Below, one piece after another: positions 8,382 to 17,291 of a stretch of DNA of 64,000 nt. Numbering within the stretch: the first letter of the stretch is position 1; the number at the start of each line of letters is the position of its first letter. The position numbers and the translations under genes are program-made. The DNA is taken from positions 1 to 64,000 of the forward strand of contig NZ_JAMOAO010000001.1 in NCBI RefSeq assembly GCF_030555055.1, read 5' to 3'. This DNA comes from Nocardiopsis sp. YSL2 (GTDB lineage: Bacteria > Actinomycetota > Actinomycetes > Streptosporangiales > Streptosporangiaceae). Below the pieces are notes generated by a model. The model was not told the DNA's origin. It made no database searches and saw only the letters and a list, made by a program, of their open reading frames with translations.

Positions 8382-9380
8382 CTACTCGGTCTCCTGGAAG
8401 GACTCGTACAGCTCGCGCTGCTCGCCCTCCAGGTTCTGCGCGAAGTGGTCCTGGACCCGGCTCCGGAACGCTTCGACGTCCACGTCGTCGACGATCTCCA
8501 CCGACCCGTCGGCGCGCCACTCCTGCAGGATCTCCTCCTCGGCCTCCTCGATGCAGGCGCGGTTGTCCTCACGCACCGAGCTGACGGCGCTCTGGAGCAC
8601 CTCCTGCTGCTCGTCCGACAACGCGTCCCAGGTCTGGCCGGAGACCACGATCATCTGCGAGCCGATCTGGTGGCCGGTGAGGCTGATGTGCGACTGGACC
8701 TCGTCGAAGTTGTCGCCGGCGATGGTCGGGATGGGGTTCTCCTGGCCGTCCACGGTCCCCTGCTGCAGGGCGAGGTAGACCTCCTCGAAGGCGACCGTGG
8801 TCGGCTCGGCGCCCATGGCCTCGGCGTTGGCGAGGTAGATGGGCGAGTCCGGGAAGCGCATCCGCAGGCCCTCCAGGTCCGCCGGGGTACGGATGGGCTG
8901 GTTGGCGGTGAAGTGGCGGTCGCCGAAGTACCAGGCGTCGAGGATCTTGGCCCCGGTGGCCTCCTCGAACCCGTCGCGGAGCGGCTGCGACGCCTCGGAG
9001 TCGAAGTAGCCGAAGAGGTGGTCGGCGTCCCGGAAGGCGTAGGCGGCGTCCATGACGCCGATCGGCTCGTAGGAGGCCCCGAGCGCCGCCGAGCCCTGCA
9101 CGTCCATGTCGATGTCGCCCGACATCACCGAGGCGAAGGTCTCGGTGTTGGAGCCGAGCGTGCTGTTGGGGAAGGTGTCGACGGAGAACCCGGCGTCGGC
9201 CTCGGCCACCCGCTCGGCGACCAGGTCGATGCCGCACCGGGTGTGCGGGTGGTCCTCGGTGTAGCTGTTGGCGAAGGTGAGGACGAGCTCCTCGTCACCG
9301 GATCCGCCGCCGCTGCCGCAGGCGGTGGCGGCGAGCACCACGGCGGGGAACAGGGCCATCAGGCGAGTCGTCTTGCGCAT
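8382..9380 (-). CDS. dctP: TRAP transporter solute-binding lipoprotein DctP
   Basis: The 332-residue protein has a lipoprotein signal: a basic start, a hydrophobic stretch, then the lipobox 'AATACGSGGG' with the cysteine near residue 21. The mature part follows the TRAP binding-protein pattern, with 'LTFANSYTEDHPH' at the start, 'FGDRHFTANQPIRTPADLEGLRMR' split across the ligand site, and 'AFEEVYLALQQGTVDGQENP'. The conserved arginine of 'LEGLRMR' normally binds the substrate carboxylate. Context with dehydroshikimate dehydratase suggests quinate, shikimate or a related acid as substrate. Confidence 0.93.
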   Translation of the reverse strand: MRKTTRLMALFPAVVLAATACGSGGGSGDEELVLTFANSYTEDHPHTRCGIDLVAERVAEADAGFSVDTFPNSTLGSNTETFASVMSGDIDMDVQGSAALGASYEPIGVMDAAYAFRDADHLFGYFDSEASQPLRDGFEEATGAKILDAWYFGDRHFTANQPIRTPADLEGLRMRFPDSPIYLANAEAMGAEPTTVAFEEVYLALQQGTVDGQENPIPTIAGDNFDEVQSHISLTGHQIGSQMIVVSGQTWDALSDEQQEVLQSAVSSVREDNRACIEEAEEEILQEWRADGSVEIVDDVDVEAFRSRVQDHFAQNLEGEQRELYESFQETE

Positions 9381-9408
9381 GGGGGATTTCCTCCTTGGGA
9401 AGTGGGTG

Positions 9409-10683
9409 TCACAGGTCCAGGAGTCCGGGAAGGAACAGGACCAGGTCGGGGACGAAGATGAGGATCAGCAGGACCGCCACCAGCGGCACCAGGAACGGAG
9501 CCGTGCCGCGGAACACCTCGTGCATGGGTGTGCGGGTCGCGGAGCCCAGGACGAAGAGCACACCTCCGATCGGGGGCGTGAGCAGGCCGATCATGAGGCA
9601 GAGGATCGTGATCACGCCGAAGTGGACGGGGTCGGTGCCCAGCCGGACGGCGACGGGCAGCAGGACGGGAACGGTGATGACCAGTGCCGCGATGGGCTCC
9701 AGCACGGTGCCGATGACGATCAGGACCGCGGCGACCAGGAGCAGCAGGATCGTGGGGTCGTCGGTGAGGCCCAGCAGGAAGGCGGCGACCTGCTGGGGCA
9801 CCTGCTCGCGGGCCAGGACCCAGCCCAGGAGCCCGGATGCGGCCAGGATGATCGCGATGGAGGCGGCCGTGGTGACGGTCTCCACGCCGATGTTCCACAG
9901 GGCGCGCCGGCCCAGCTTCCGGTAGATCAGGCCCAGGAACAGGACGTAGGCGACACCGACGGAGGCCGCCTCGGTCGGTGTGAACAGGCCGCTGAGGATG
10001 CCGCCGAGCAGGAGGACCGGGGCCAGCAGCGGGCCCAGGGCGCGCCGCGTGGCGGTTCCCAGTTCGCCCCGCTCGGCGCGTTTGCCGGCGAGTTCGGGCC
10101 TGCGCCGGGCCCACAGGAACACGGCCAGGGTCAGCCCGCCGGCCATCAGCACGGCCGGGACCACGGCGGCGGCGAACAGCGCGGCCGTGGAGACCGCCGC
10201 GACCGAGGCGTACACGATCGCCGGGATGCTCGGCGGCATGATCGGGCTGATCAGACTGGTGGAGGCGGTCAGGCCCAGCGTGAAGCGCCGCGGGTAGCCG
10301 GCCCTGGTCATCGCCGGGACCATCATCTTTCCCATGCCCGCGACGTCGGCCAGGGCCGTGCCGCTGATCCAGGAGAAGCCGACGCTGACACCGATGTTGA
10401 CGTAGCCGAGGCCGCCGCGGGCCCGGCCCAGCAGGACCTGGGCGAACGCGAAGAGCCGGTCGGCGATGCCGGTGTGGTTGGCGACCACGCCGAGGAGGAT
10501 GAACAGCGGGACCGCCAGCAGCGGGAAGCTGTTGACCTCCTGGGCCGCCGTGCGCAGGCTCAGCCCGGTGGACTGGCCCCCGACGGCCATGTAGGTCAGG
10601 CACGGGCCCAGGATCGCGAACGCGATGGGCACCCGCAGGAGCAGCAGGACGAGGATGCCGAGGATGACCAGGAGAGCGCTCAT
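9409..10683 (-). CDS. dctM: TRAP transporter large permease DctM
   Basis: The 424-residue integral membrane protein has the DctM pattern of about 12 hydrophobic segments, with 'LLLLRVPIAFAILGPCL' at the N terminus, 'GMGKMMVPAMTRAGYP' and 'STSLISPIMPPSIPAIVYA' in the conserved core, and 'LMIGLLTPPIGGVLFVLGS' near the end. The ATG overlaps the dctQ stop (ATGA at 10680-10683). It forms the ion-coupled channel that works with DctQ and the binding protein. Confidence 0.94.
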   Translation of the reverse strand: MSALLVILGILVLLLLRVPIAFAILGPCLTYMAVGGQSTGLSLRTAAQEVNSFPLLAVPLFILLGVVANHTGIADRLFAFAQVLLGRARGGLGYVNIGVSVGFSWISGTALADVAGMGKMMVPAMTRAGYPRRFTLGLTASTSLISPIMPPSIPAIVYASVAAVSTAALFAAAVVPAVLMAGGLTLAVFLWARRRPELAGKRAERGELGTATRRALGPLLAPVLLLGGILSGLFTPTEAASVGVAYVLFLGLIYRKLGRRALWNIGVETVTTAASIAIILAASGLLGWVLAREQVPQQVAAFLLGLTDDPTILLLLVAAVLIVIGTVLEPIAALVITVPVLLPVAVRLGTDPVHFGVITILCLMIGLLTPPIGGVLFVLGSATRTPMHEVFRGTAPFLVPLVAVLLILIFVPDLVLFLPGLLDL

Positions 10684-11231
10684 CGGGCCTCCTCCCCCGT
10701 GTCGGCCGGACGGTGCTCGCGCTGCGGCGGCCCCGGCACCAGTGCGGCGTTGGTGAGGGCGCGCGCGCTCATGAGCGCGGCTCCGAGCAGCGGGATCACG
10801 TAGGTGGCGGAGACCGGGATGCGCAGGGCCGAGGTCAGCTGCGGCGACCCGCCGAAGACGAGCTCGACGGCCTCCAGGGTGAGCAGTACGCCCACCGCGG
10901 CGACCACGAGGTTGGCCAGGATCCACACCGCCCGCAGCGCGCGGTCGCCGAGGAGCAGGTCGACCACCTTGAGGGTGATGTGCTCGTCGCGTCCGACCAG
11001 GTAGCCGGCCAGGGAGAACGTGAGCCAGACCAGTCCGAGGCGGGCCAGCTCACCGGTCCAGACCCAGCCCTGCACCGGCAGGTGGCGCTGGGTGGCCTGC
11101 AGGAGGATGAGGACGAGGATCAGCGCGAGCAGCGCGACCCCGACGGCCAGTTCGGCGGCCTCCAGCCACCGCAGCGCCGCGGGACGCGGCGATGGTGGCT
11201 TGTTGCCGGGGGGCGGGGATCTGTCAGGCAT
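10680..11231 (-). CDS. dctQ: TRAP transporter small permease DctQ
   Basis: The product of about 183 residues has four membrane segments and the DctQ core 'WTGELARLGLVWLTFSLAGYLVGRDEH' (split here across residues 60-85), followed by 'HITLKVVDLLL'. I chose the ATG at 11231 because GGAG lies nine bases upstream. A GTG at 11246 would add five residues. It is the first gene of the leftward operon and faces the LacI regulator gene across a 154-bp promoter region. Confidence 0.9.
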   Translation of the reverse strand: MPDRSPPPGNKPPSPRPAALRWLEAAELAVGVALLALILVLILLQATQRHLPVQGWVWTGELARLGLVWLTFSLAGYLVGRDEHITLKVVDLLLGDRALRAVWILANLVVAAVGVLLTLEAVELVFGGSPQLTSALRIPVSATYVIPLLGAALMSARALTNAALVPGPPQREHRPADTGEEAR

Positions 11232-11280
11232 CCGGGCGGGCTCCACTCAGCGAACGGGGGCGGTATCGGCGCAGGTCAAG

Positions 11281-11369
11281 GGTGCGTGATCCGCACCACT
11301 CGGGATGTGTTGTGAACCCTAGGTTTCCGATTCGTGCCACGACAAGCGATTGCCAAAAGTTGTCACAAC
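11281..11369. promoter_or_regulatory. Candidate operator region between dctQ and the LacI gene
   Basis: Three symmetric elements lie between the divergent genes. GGTGCG and CGCACC flank TGATC (11281-11297). AACC and GGTT flank CTA (11315-11325). The half-sites GTTGTGA (11309-11315) and TCACAAC (11363-11369) are inverted relative to each other, 47 bases apart. Any could bind the LacI-family protein. None has the classic central CG, so the assignment is tentative. Confidence 0.35.
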
Positions 11370-11385
11370 GCATAGAAGAGACATC

Positions 11386-12387
11386 ATGGACTCCCCGAAG
11401 CGCACGACGATCTACGACGTGGCCCAGGAGGCGGGCGTCGCCGCCTCCACGGTCTCGCGCGCCCTGCGCAACCCCCGCCGTGTCAACGCCGCCACCCGCG
11501 AGCACGTCCTGCGGGTCGCCGAGCGGATGGGCTACCGGCCCAGCCCGCTGGCGACGGCGTTGCAGTCCGGGCGGACCGCGACCGTGGCGATGCTCGTACC
11601 CGACATCACCAACCCGCACTTCTTCGGGACGATCAAGGGCGCCGAACGCCGCGCCTCCGCGGCCGGCATCACCTTCATCCTCAGCTACACCGAGGAGTCG
11701 GCCGATACCGAGCGCACCCAGATCGAGCACCTGGCCCGCTCGGTGGACGGCTTCGTGCTGGCGTCGAGCCGGATGTCGGACGAGAGCCTGTGGGAACTGG
11801 CCGAGGAGCACAACCTGGCCCTGGTCAACCGGGAGGTGAGGGGGCTGCCCAGCACCGTGGTGGACAGCCGTGTGGGCAGCCGCCAGATCGTGGAGCACCT
11901 GGCCTCGCTGGGCCACCGGTCACTCGTCTACCTGTCGGGGCCGCACCAGTCGTGGCCGGCCGGCGAGCGCTGGAGGGGGCTGGTCGACGGAGCGCGCGAC
12001 CTCGACATGAAGGTCACCCGCCTGGGGCCCTTTCCGCCGCGCGTGGTCGGCGGCGGCGCGGCGGCCGACGCGGCCCTGGTGACGGGTGCCACGGCCGTGG
12101 TCGCCCACAACGACCTGCTGGCCATCGGGGTCCTGCGCCGTCTGGCCGAGCGTGGCGTGGCGGTACCCGACCAGGTCAGCGTGGTCGGCTACGACGACAT
12201 CTTCGGCGCCGACTTCTGTGTTCCGGCGCTCACGACCCTGGCCGGGCCCCAGGACGAGGCGGGCCGCTCGGCCGTGGAGCTGCTGCTGGAGAACCGGTCC
12301 CGCTCCACGACCCGCACACCCGACCGCCGGGTCATGCTGCCCTCGCACCTGGTGATCCGGGAGTCCACGGGCCCGGCCGCACGCTGA
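11386..12387 (+). CDS. LacI-family transcriptional regulator
   Basis: The 333-residue protein starts at an ATG preceded by AGAAGAG and runs at once into the LacI helix-turn-helix 'TTIYDVAQEAGVAASTVSRAL'. It continues with the hinge 'MGYRPSPLATAL' and a periplasmic-binding-protein-like effector domain ('VAMLVPDITNPHFF', 'AVVAHNDLLAIGVLRRL', 'SVVGYDDIFGADFCVPALTT'). It is divergent from the TRAP/qsu operon and most likely represses it. The effector would be a pathway intermediate such as quinate or shikimate, which is inference. Confidence 0.92.
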   Translation: MDSPKRTTIYDVAQEAGVAASTVSRALRNPRRVNAATREHVLRVAERMGYRPSPLATALQSGRTATVAMLVPDITNPHFFGTIKGAERRASAAGITFILSYTEESADTERTQIEHLARSVDGFVLASSRMSDESLWELAEEHNLALVNREVRGLPSTVVDSRVGSRQIVEHLASLGHRSLVYLSGPHQSWPAGERWRGLVDGARDLDMKVTRLGPFPPRVVGGGAAADAALVTGATAVVAHNDLLAIGVLRRLAERGVAVPDQVSVVGYDDIFGADFCVPALTTLAGPQDEAGRSAVELLLENRSRSTTRTPDRRVMLPSHLVIRESTGPAAR

Positions 12388-12452
12388 CGCGCGGGCCCGC
12401 GGCGGCCGACCGCTCCCCCGGCTCCCCGGCTCCCGCCGGCGCCGCCCCCGCC

Positions 12453-12962
12453 TCAGGCGACGGGCTCGTCCTCCTCCTCGGGAAGGTCCGTGCGCAGGGC
12501 CCGCAACAGCTCGGTGATGGTGCCGCCCATGTCGACCTCGGGATCGATCAGCCAGAGCGTCTGGAGGCCGTCGCCGAGCGCGTGGAGGGCGGTCGCCAGG
12601 ACCTCCGCGTCGATCCTGGACGTGAGCGTTCCCGCCTCCTGCATCCGCCGGACCGCCCTCGTCAGGAGGGCGTGGCCCTCCACGCGGCGCTCGGCGAAGA
12701 ACTCGTGCGCCTCGTGCGAGGGGTCGGCGGCCTCGACCACCAGCGCCGAGTAGAGCTCGACCAGTCCGGGGACGCCGGCGTTGTAGTCCAGCAGGGCGGC
12801 GTAGCGGTCGAGGGGATGCAGCGGCGACGCCTCGGCCGCGGCGGCGACGTCCGCCCGGGAACGGGCCGCGTCGAGCTGGTCGCGCTTCCGCAGCACCTCG
12901 ACGAAGAGCCGTTCCTTGGTGCCGAAGTGGTGCAGGACCCCGGCGGGGCCCTGGGAGACTCC
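12453..12962 (-). pseudogene. TetR-family regulator lacking its N-terminal HTH
   Basis: The frame reads as a TetR protein from 'VSQGPAGVLHHFGTKERL' (the end of the HTH and the next helix) to a full-length ligand domain ending 'RTDLPEEEDEPVA'. The first roughly 35-40 residues that a TetR protein needs are missing. The homology stops around base 12962, where the TnpB element begins. The missing piece is not found on the other side of the element, so bases were lost as well as interrupted. The protein should not bind DNA normally. In an intact relative it would be divergent to the GH3 genes to the right. Confidence 0.75.
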
Positions 12963-14278
12963 ACCAAGTCCGCTGGCACTAATTCTTCGATTGGGACCCA
13001 CACTCCATCCCCGGTTCGTTAGCGTGTTCGACTATGAAGGTGGTCGTGCGGGTCAAGCTGCTGCCCTCGCCGGAACAGGCGGAGGCACTCCAGGCGACCC
13101 TGCACGCCTGCAACCGGGCCGCGAACGCCGCCTCCGGGGTGGCGTTCACCACCGGCGCCACACACAAGTTCGCCCTCCAACAGCACGTTTACGCGGCCCT
13201 GAAAGTCAAGTTCGGGTTGTCGGCGCAGCCGGCGGTGCGGGTGATCGGCAAGGTCGCGGACGCCTACACCACCCGCACCGCCCACCTGGACAAGGGATTA
13301 CTCGGGCACAAGGGATCGAAGCGCCGGGCACGGTCCGAGGCCACGCCGATCAGGTTCCGCCCAGATTCGGCGCAGCCGTTCGATGACCGGTGTCTGTCCT
13401 GGCAGCTGGACGCCCGGACGGTCTCGATCTGGACAACCCGCGGTCGGATGAAGAACCTGGCCTTCACCGGCTCACCCGACCAACTCAAGGCCCTGGCCGA
13501 ACACCACCAGGGCGAAAGCGACCTGATCGTCCAGGACGGCATGTGGTTCGTGTCCGCCACCTGCGAGGTGCCTGAGAAGCCGCTCAACACCGAACCAACC
13601 GGGTTCACGGGGGTGGATCTGGGGATCGTGGAGATCGCCACCACCTCCACCGGCCAACGCCACGCGGGCCGGATACTGAACCGATACCGTCGGCGGCAGA
13701 ACCGCCTGCGGGCCAAACTCCAGAAGAAGAACACCAAGAGCACCAAACGCGTGCTCAAACGCCTGCGCCGTCGTGAGTCGAGACGGGCGCGGGATGTGAA
13801 TCACATGATTTCGAAGAGCATCGTGGAGCGGGCCGAACGCACCGGCCACGGCATCGCCCTGGAGGACTTGAAGGGCATCCGTGGCCGGGCACGGCAGGCC
13901 AAACGAAACCGCTACACGTTGCATTCGTGGAGTTTCGCCCAACTGCGGGACTTCCTCACCTACAAAGCACGCAGGGCAGGAGTACCGGTCGTGGTCGTGG
14001 ACCCGGCCTACTCCTCCCAGTCCTGTTCGGAGTGCGACCACACCAGCAGACGCAACCGGCCCTCCCAGGCCGTGTTTGCCTGCACCGGGTGCGGCGTGGT
14101 CATGCACGCCGATACCAATGCTTCCCGCAACCTCGCCCGCAGAGGCGAGATCGTGTGGAACGCGGGGCGCTCAGTCAGCCGCCCCTGCCCCTCACTCTGA
14201 GCGGGCTGGACGCGGGAGGCCTCCCACCAACCAGGTGGGCCCCTACCCGCAAGCCCGTGGTTCCACCCACGGGTAGTT
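12963..14278 (+). mobile_element. IS200/IS605-type element carrying only tnpB
   Basis: Left and right limits are set by where flanking genes lose homology: TetR at about 12962 and GH3 resuming at about 14279 ('THHLEGIYAGYRY'). The right end has the usual IS605 hairpin, arms CCCGTGG and CCACGGG (14252-14271), followed by GTAGTTGAC. No tnpA lies alongside, so transposition would need help in trans. Exact ends are estimates, within about 15 bases. Confidence 0.65.
13034..14200 (+). CDS. tnpB: RNA-guided endonuclease TnpB
   Basis: The 388-residue protein has the TnpB/Fanzor architecture: an N-terminal 'VRVKLLPSPEQAEAL' helix-turn domain, then a split RuvC nuclease. All three acidic catalytic residues look intact, in 'FTGVDLGIVEIA', 'IALEDLKGIRGR' and 'MHADTNASRNLA'. 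The zinc ribbon pairs 'CSECDHTSR' with 'CTGCGVV'. The length is normal for an active enzyme. The start at 13034 precedes the conserved first strand directly. In known systems the transcript over the 3' end and right border becomes the guide RNA. The protein therefore probably cuts DNA matching sequence right of the element. Confidence 0.93.
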   Translation: MKVVVRVKLLPSPEQAEALQATLHACNRAANAASGVAFTTGATHKFALQQHVYAALKVKFGLSAQPAVRVIGKVADAYTTRTAHLDKGLLGHKGSKRRARSEATPIRFRPDSAQPFDDRCLSWQLDARTVSIWTTRGRMKNLAFTGSPDQLKALAEHHQGESDLIVQDGMWFVSATCEVPEKPLNTEPTGFTGVDLGIVEIATTSTGQRHAGRILNRYRRRQNRLRAKLQKKNTKSTKRVLKRLRRRESRRARDVNHMISKSIVERAERTGHGIALEDLKGIRGRARQAKRNRYTLHSWSFAQLRDFLTYKARRAGVPVVVVDPAYSSQSCSECDHTSRRNRPSQAVFACTGCGVVMHADTNASRNLARRGEIVWNAGRSVSRPCPSL

Positions 14279-14296
14279 GACCCACCACCTCGAAGG
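14150..14296 (+). ncRNA. Putative omega (re)RNA of the TnpB element with guide
   Basis: TnpB guide RNAs overlap the tnpB 3' end, contain the right-end hairpins and extend into flanking DNA as the guide. Here GGAGGCCTCC (14215-14224) and the hairpin CCCGTGG/CCACGGG (14252-14271) lie between the tnpB stop and the border. The guide would be about 16-20 bases starting near 14279, within the GH3 remnant. The 5' limit is a guess; no RNA data are available. Confidence 0.45.
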
Positions 14297-15125
14297 CATC
14301 TACGCCGGGTACCGCTACTTCGAGACCTTCGTGCCCGAGGCGGAGTACGACGACGTCGTGCAGTACCCGTTCGGGCACGGCCTGTCCTACACGGAGTTCG
14401 CGTGGTCCGACGCCGAGTTCGAGTCCGACGAGCAGACCGTGACCGCGCGGGTCGACGTCACCAACACCGGCGACTCGCCCGGCCGGGAGGTCGTGCAGGT
14501 GTACTACGACGCCCCCTACGACCCCGACGGGATCGAGAAGCCGGCGACCGTTCTCGGCGGCTACGCCAAGTCCGACCCGCTCGAGCCGGGCGAGTCGCAG
14601 ACCGTGACCGTCTCCTTCGACACCGCGTCGATGGCCTCCTACGACGACCGCGACGCCCAGGCGTGGGTCCTGGACGAGGGCGGGTACGAGATCCGGCTGG
14701 CCCGCAACGTGCACGACACCGTGGACAGCGCCACCCACGACCAGCCCGAACGGGTCGTCATCGACACCGACCCCGCCACCGGAGCCGAGATGACCAACCG
14801 GTTCGACGACGCCCGGGGCGACCTGACCTACCTCTCGCGGGCCAACCCCGAGGAGACCTTCCCGTCGGCCCCCGACGGGGACGACCTGCGCACGCCCGAC
14901 GGGCTGCTCGAGGCCGACTACGAACTCCGGATCGACCCGGACGCCTCCGCGCCCGTCACCGGTGCCGACAACGGCCTGGAACTGGCGGACCTGAAGGGGG
15001 CGCCGATGGACGACCCCCGCTGGCAGGACTTCCTCGACCAGCTCACCGAGGACGAACTCATCGCGCTGTCCGGCAACGGCGGCTACTGGTCGGTGGGGAT
15101 CGAGCGCCTGGGGGTTCCGGAGACG
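14279..15125 (+). pseudogene. Fragment of a domain-permuted GH3 glycosidase
   Basis: The frame starts inside a GH3 C-terminal domain ('EGIYAGYRYFETF', 'PFGHGLSYTEFAW') and passes through a fibronectin-III-like domain ('VDVTNTGDSPGREVVQVYY'). It then reaches the beginning of a GH3 N-terminal catalytic barrel ('DELIALSGNGGYWSV', 'GIERLGVPET'). C-domain before N-domain is the permuted order known from some beta-glucosidases. The 5' half is gone at the TnpB border. After 'GVPET' (about 15125) the expected 'DGPAG' barrel sequence is lost, and the reading continues in another frame as a different GH3 gene. Confidence 0.75.
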
Positions 15126-17224
15126 GGTCGCGGTCCTGCTCGGGCCGGGCCTCAACATCGTGCGCAACCCGCTCGGTGGACGGTCCTTCGAGTACTTCTC
15201 CGAGGACCCGAGGCTGTCGGGCGACCTCGCCGCCGCGATGGTGCGCGGGATCCAGTCCACGGGCGTGGCGGCCTGTCCCAAGCACTTCGCGGTCAACGGC
15301 CAGGAGCACCTGCGCATGTCGATCGACGAGGTGGTCGACGAGCGCTCGCTGCGCGAGATCTACCTCGAGGGGTTCCGCCGCGTCGTCGGTCAGGCCCGAC
15401 CGCGCACGCTCATGACCTCGTACAACAAGGTCAACGGCACCTACGCGAACGAGAACACGCACCTGCTGGTCGACATCCTGCGGGACGAGTGGGGCTTCGA
15501 CGGCGTCGTCGTCACCGACTGGGGCGGCAACCACGACCGGATCGCCGGCCTCCTGGCCGGGAACCAGCTCGAAATGCCCTCCTCGGGCGGGGTCACCGAC
15601 CGGCAGATCGTCGACGCCGTGCGCTCGGGCCGGCTGGACGAGGCCGTGCTCGACCGCGCGGTCGACGATCTCGTCGCGCTCGCGCTGGACACCTCGTCCG
15701 CGCTGGAGGGGGCGCAGGCCGTCGACCCGGACGCCCAGCACCGCGCCGCCGTCGACACCGCGCGGCGGTGCCTCGTGCTCCTGCGCAACGCCCCCGGAGC
15801 CGACGGGGAACCGGTCCTGCCGCTGCCCGCCGGCGCCCGGGTGGCGGTGATCGGGGACTTCGCGGAGACACCCCGCTACCAGGGCGCGGGATCGTCGCTG
15901 GTCAATCCCACCCGGGTGGACGACGCGCTCGGCGCGCTGCGGTCCAGCGCGCTCGACGTCGTCGGGTTCGCCCGCGGTTTCCACCGGTTCGGCGGACCGA
16001 GCCGCAGGCTCGCCGACCAGGCCCTGGCGCTCGCCGAGGACGCCGACACCGTCCTCCTCTTCCTCGGGCTGGACGAATCGAGCGAAGCCGAGGGAGTGGA
16101 CCGCGAGCACCTGCGGCTGCCCGCCAACCAGCTCGCGCTGGTCGAGCGCCTGACCCGGGTCCACGACCGCGTCGTCGTCGTGCTGGCCGGCGGGGCTCCG
16201 GTCGAGCTCCCGTTCGCCGAGGACGTCGCGGCGATCCTGTACACCTCTCTGGCGGGACAGGGCGGCGGGACGGCCGTCGCCGACGCGCTCACCGGCCGCG
16301 ACAATCCGGGGGGGCAGGCTCGCCGTGACGTTCCCGATGCACTACGCGGACGTCCCCTCCGCACGCTCGGTCTCCCCGGCGGGCACGTTCCCCGGCCGCG
16401 AGCGCACCGCCGAGCACCGCGACGGCATCTTCGTCGGCTACCGGTACTACACAACGCGGGACGTACCGGTGCGCTACTGCTTCGGGCACGGACTGAGCTA
16501 CACGGCGTTCGAGTACTCCGACCTCGACGTCCGCCTGCGAGCCGGTGGCGGAGAAGTCGCGTTCACCGTCCGCAACACCGGGTCCCGGACCGGGCGTGAG
16601 GTCGCGCAGGTCTACGTCGCCCCGGAGGCGGCCGCGGTGCCGCACGCCGCGACCGGGCTCGCGGGCTTCGCCTGCGTCGAGATCGAACCGGGGCACGAGC
16701 GGCGGGTGGAGATCGCGCTCGACGACCGGGCTCTGGAGTACTTCGACGTCGACGCTGACGCGTGGTGCCGCTACGGCGGGCCGTACTCGGTCAGGGTCGG
16801 GGCTTCGGTGGCGGACGTCCGGCTGGCGGCGACGGCCGCCGTGGAGGGCGAGGGCGGACGAGCATCGCTCACCGGCGCCGAGGCGGCCACGGCGCCGCGG
16901 ACGAACGGCGCCTACGCGGTCGGCGACGCCGAGTTCGCGCAGCTCCTCGGCCGCCCGCTTCCGGCCGCGTCGTGGGACCCGAAGGCACCGCTCGGGCTCG
17001 ACGACACCGTCGCCCAGCTGCGCCACGCCAACGTGTTCGGGCGCGGCGTGCTGGGGCTGCTCCACACGGTGCGCCGTGTCCTGCGGGCCACCGGTCGGCC
17101 GCACGCCGCGAACAACGTCATGTTCCTGGTGAACATGACGTTCGCCAAGATCGAGGGGTACTCGGGCGGAAAGGTGTCGCGCCGGGCGATCGAGCGCTTC
17201 CTGCGGTGGGTCGGGCGGCGCTGA
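15124..17224 (+). pseudogene. Second GH3 beta-glucosidase-like gene, 5'-truncated and frameshifted
   Basis: Reading starts at 'RVAVLLGPGLNIVRNPLGG', mid catalytic barrel. It includes the nucleophile motif 'GVVVTDWGG' and runs into a normal-order GH3 C-terminal domain ('AVIGDFAETPRYQGAGSS'). At 16308-16314 a run of seven G breaks the frame. With six, the text would read 'NPGGRLAVTFPMHY', the family consensus. It continues one frame over through 'IFVGYRYYTTRD', 'YCFGHGLSYTAF', a fibronectin-III-like domain and a C-terminal tail ending 'ERFLRWVGRR'. Both the lost start and the frameshift make it a pseudogene, unless the G7 is a sequencing error. Confidence 0.8.
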
Positions 17225-17244
17225 GCCGGGAGCCGCGCACGTGC

Positions 17245-17291
17245 GGCGGGGTGTGGCGCGGGAGCGGCGGCTTCGGCGCCACACCCCCGCC
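17245..17291. terminator. Convergent hairpin terminator
   Basis: Arms GGCGGGGTGTGGCGC (17245-17259) and GCGCCACACCCCCGCC (17276-17291) pair along 15 bases with one bulged C. The hairpin separates the GH3 remnant from the GyrI-like gene and could stop both strands. Confidence 0.65.
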
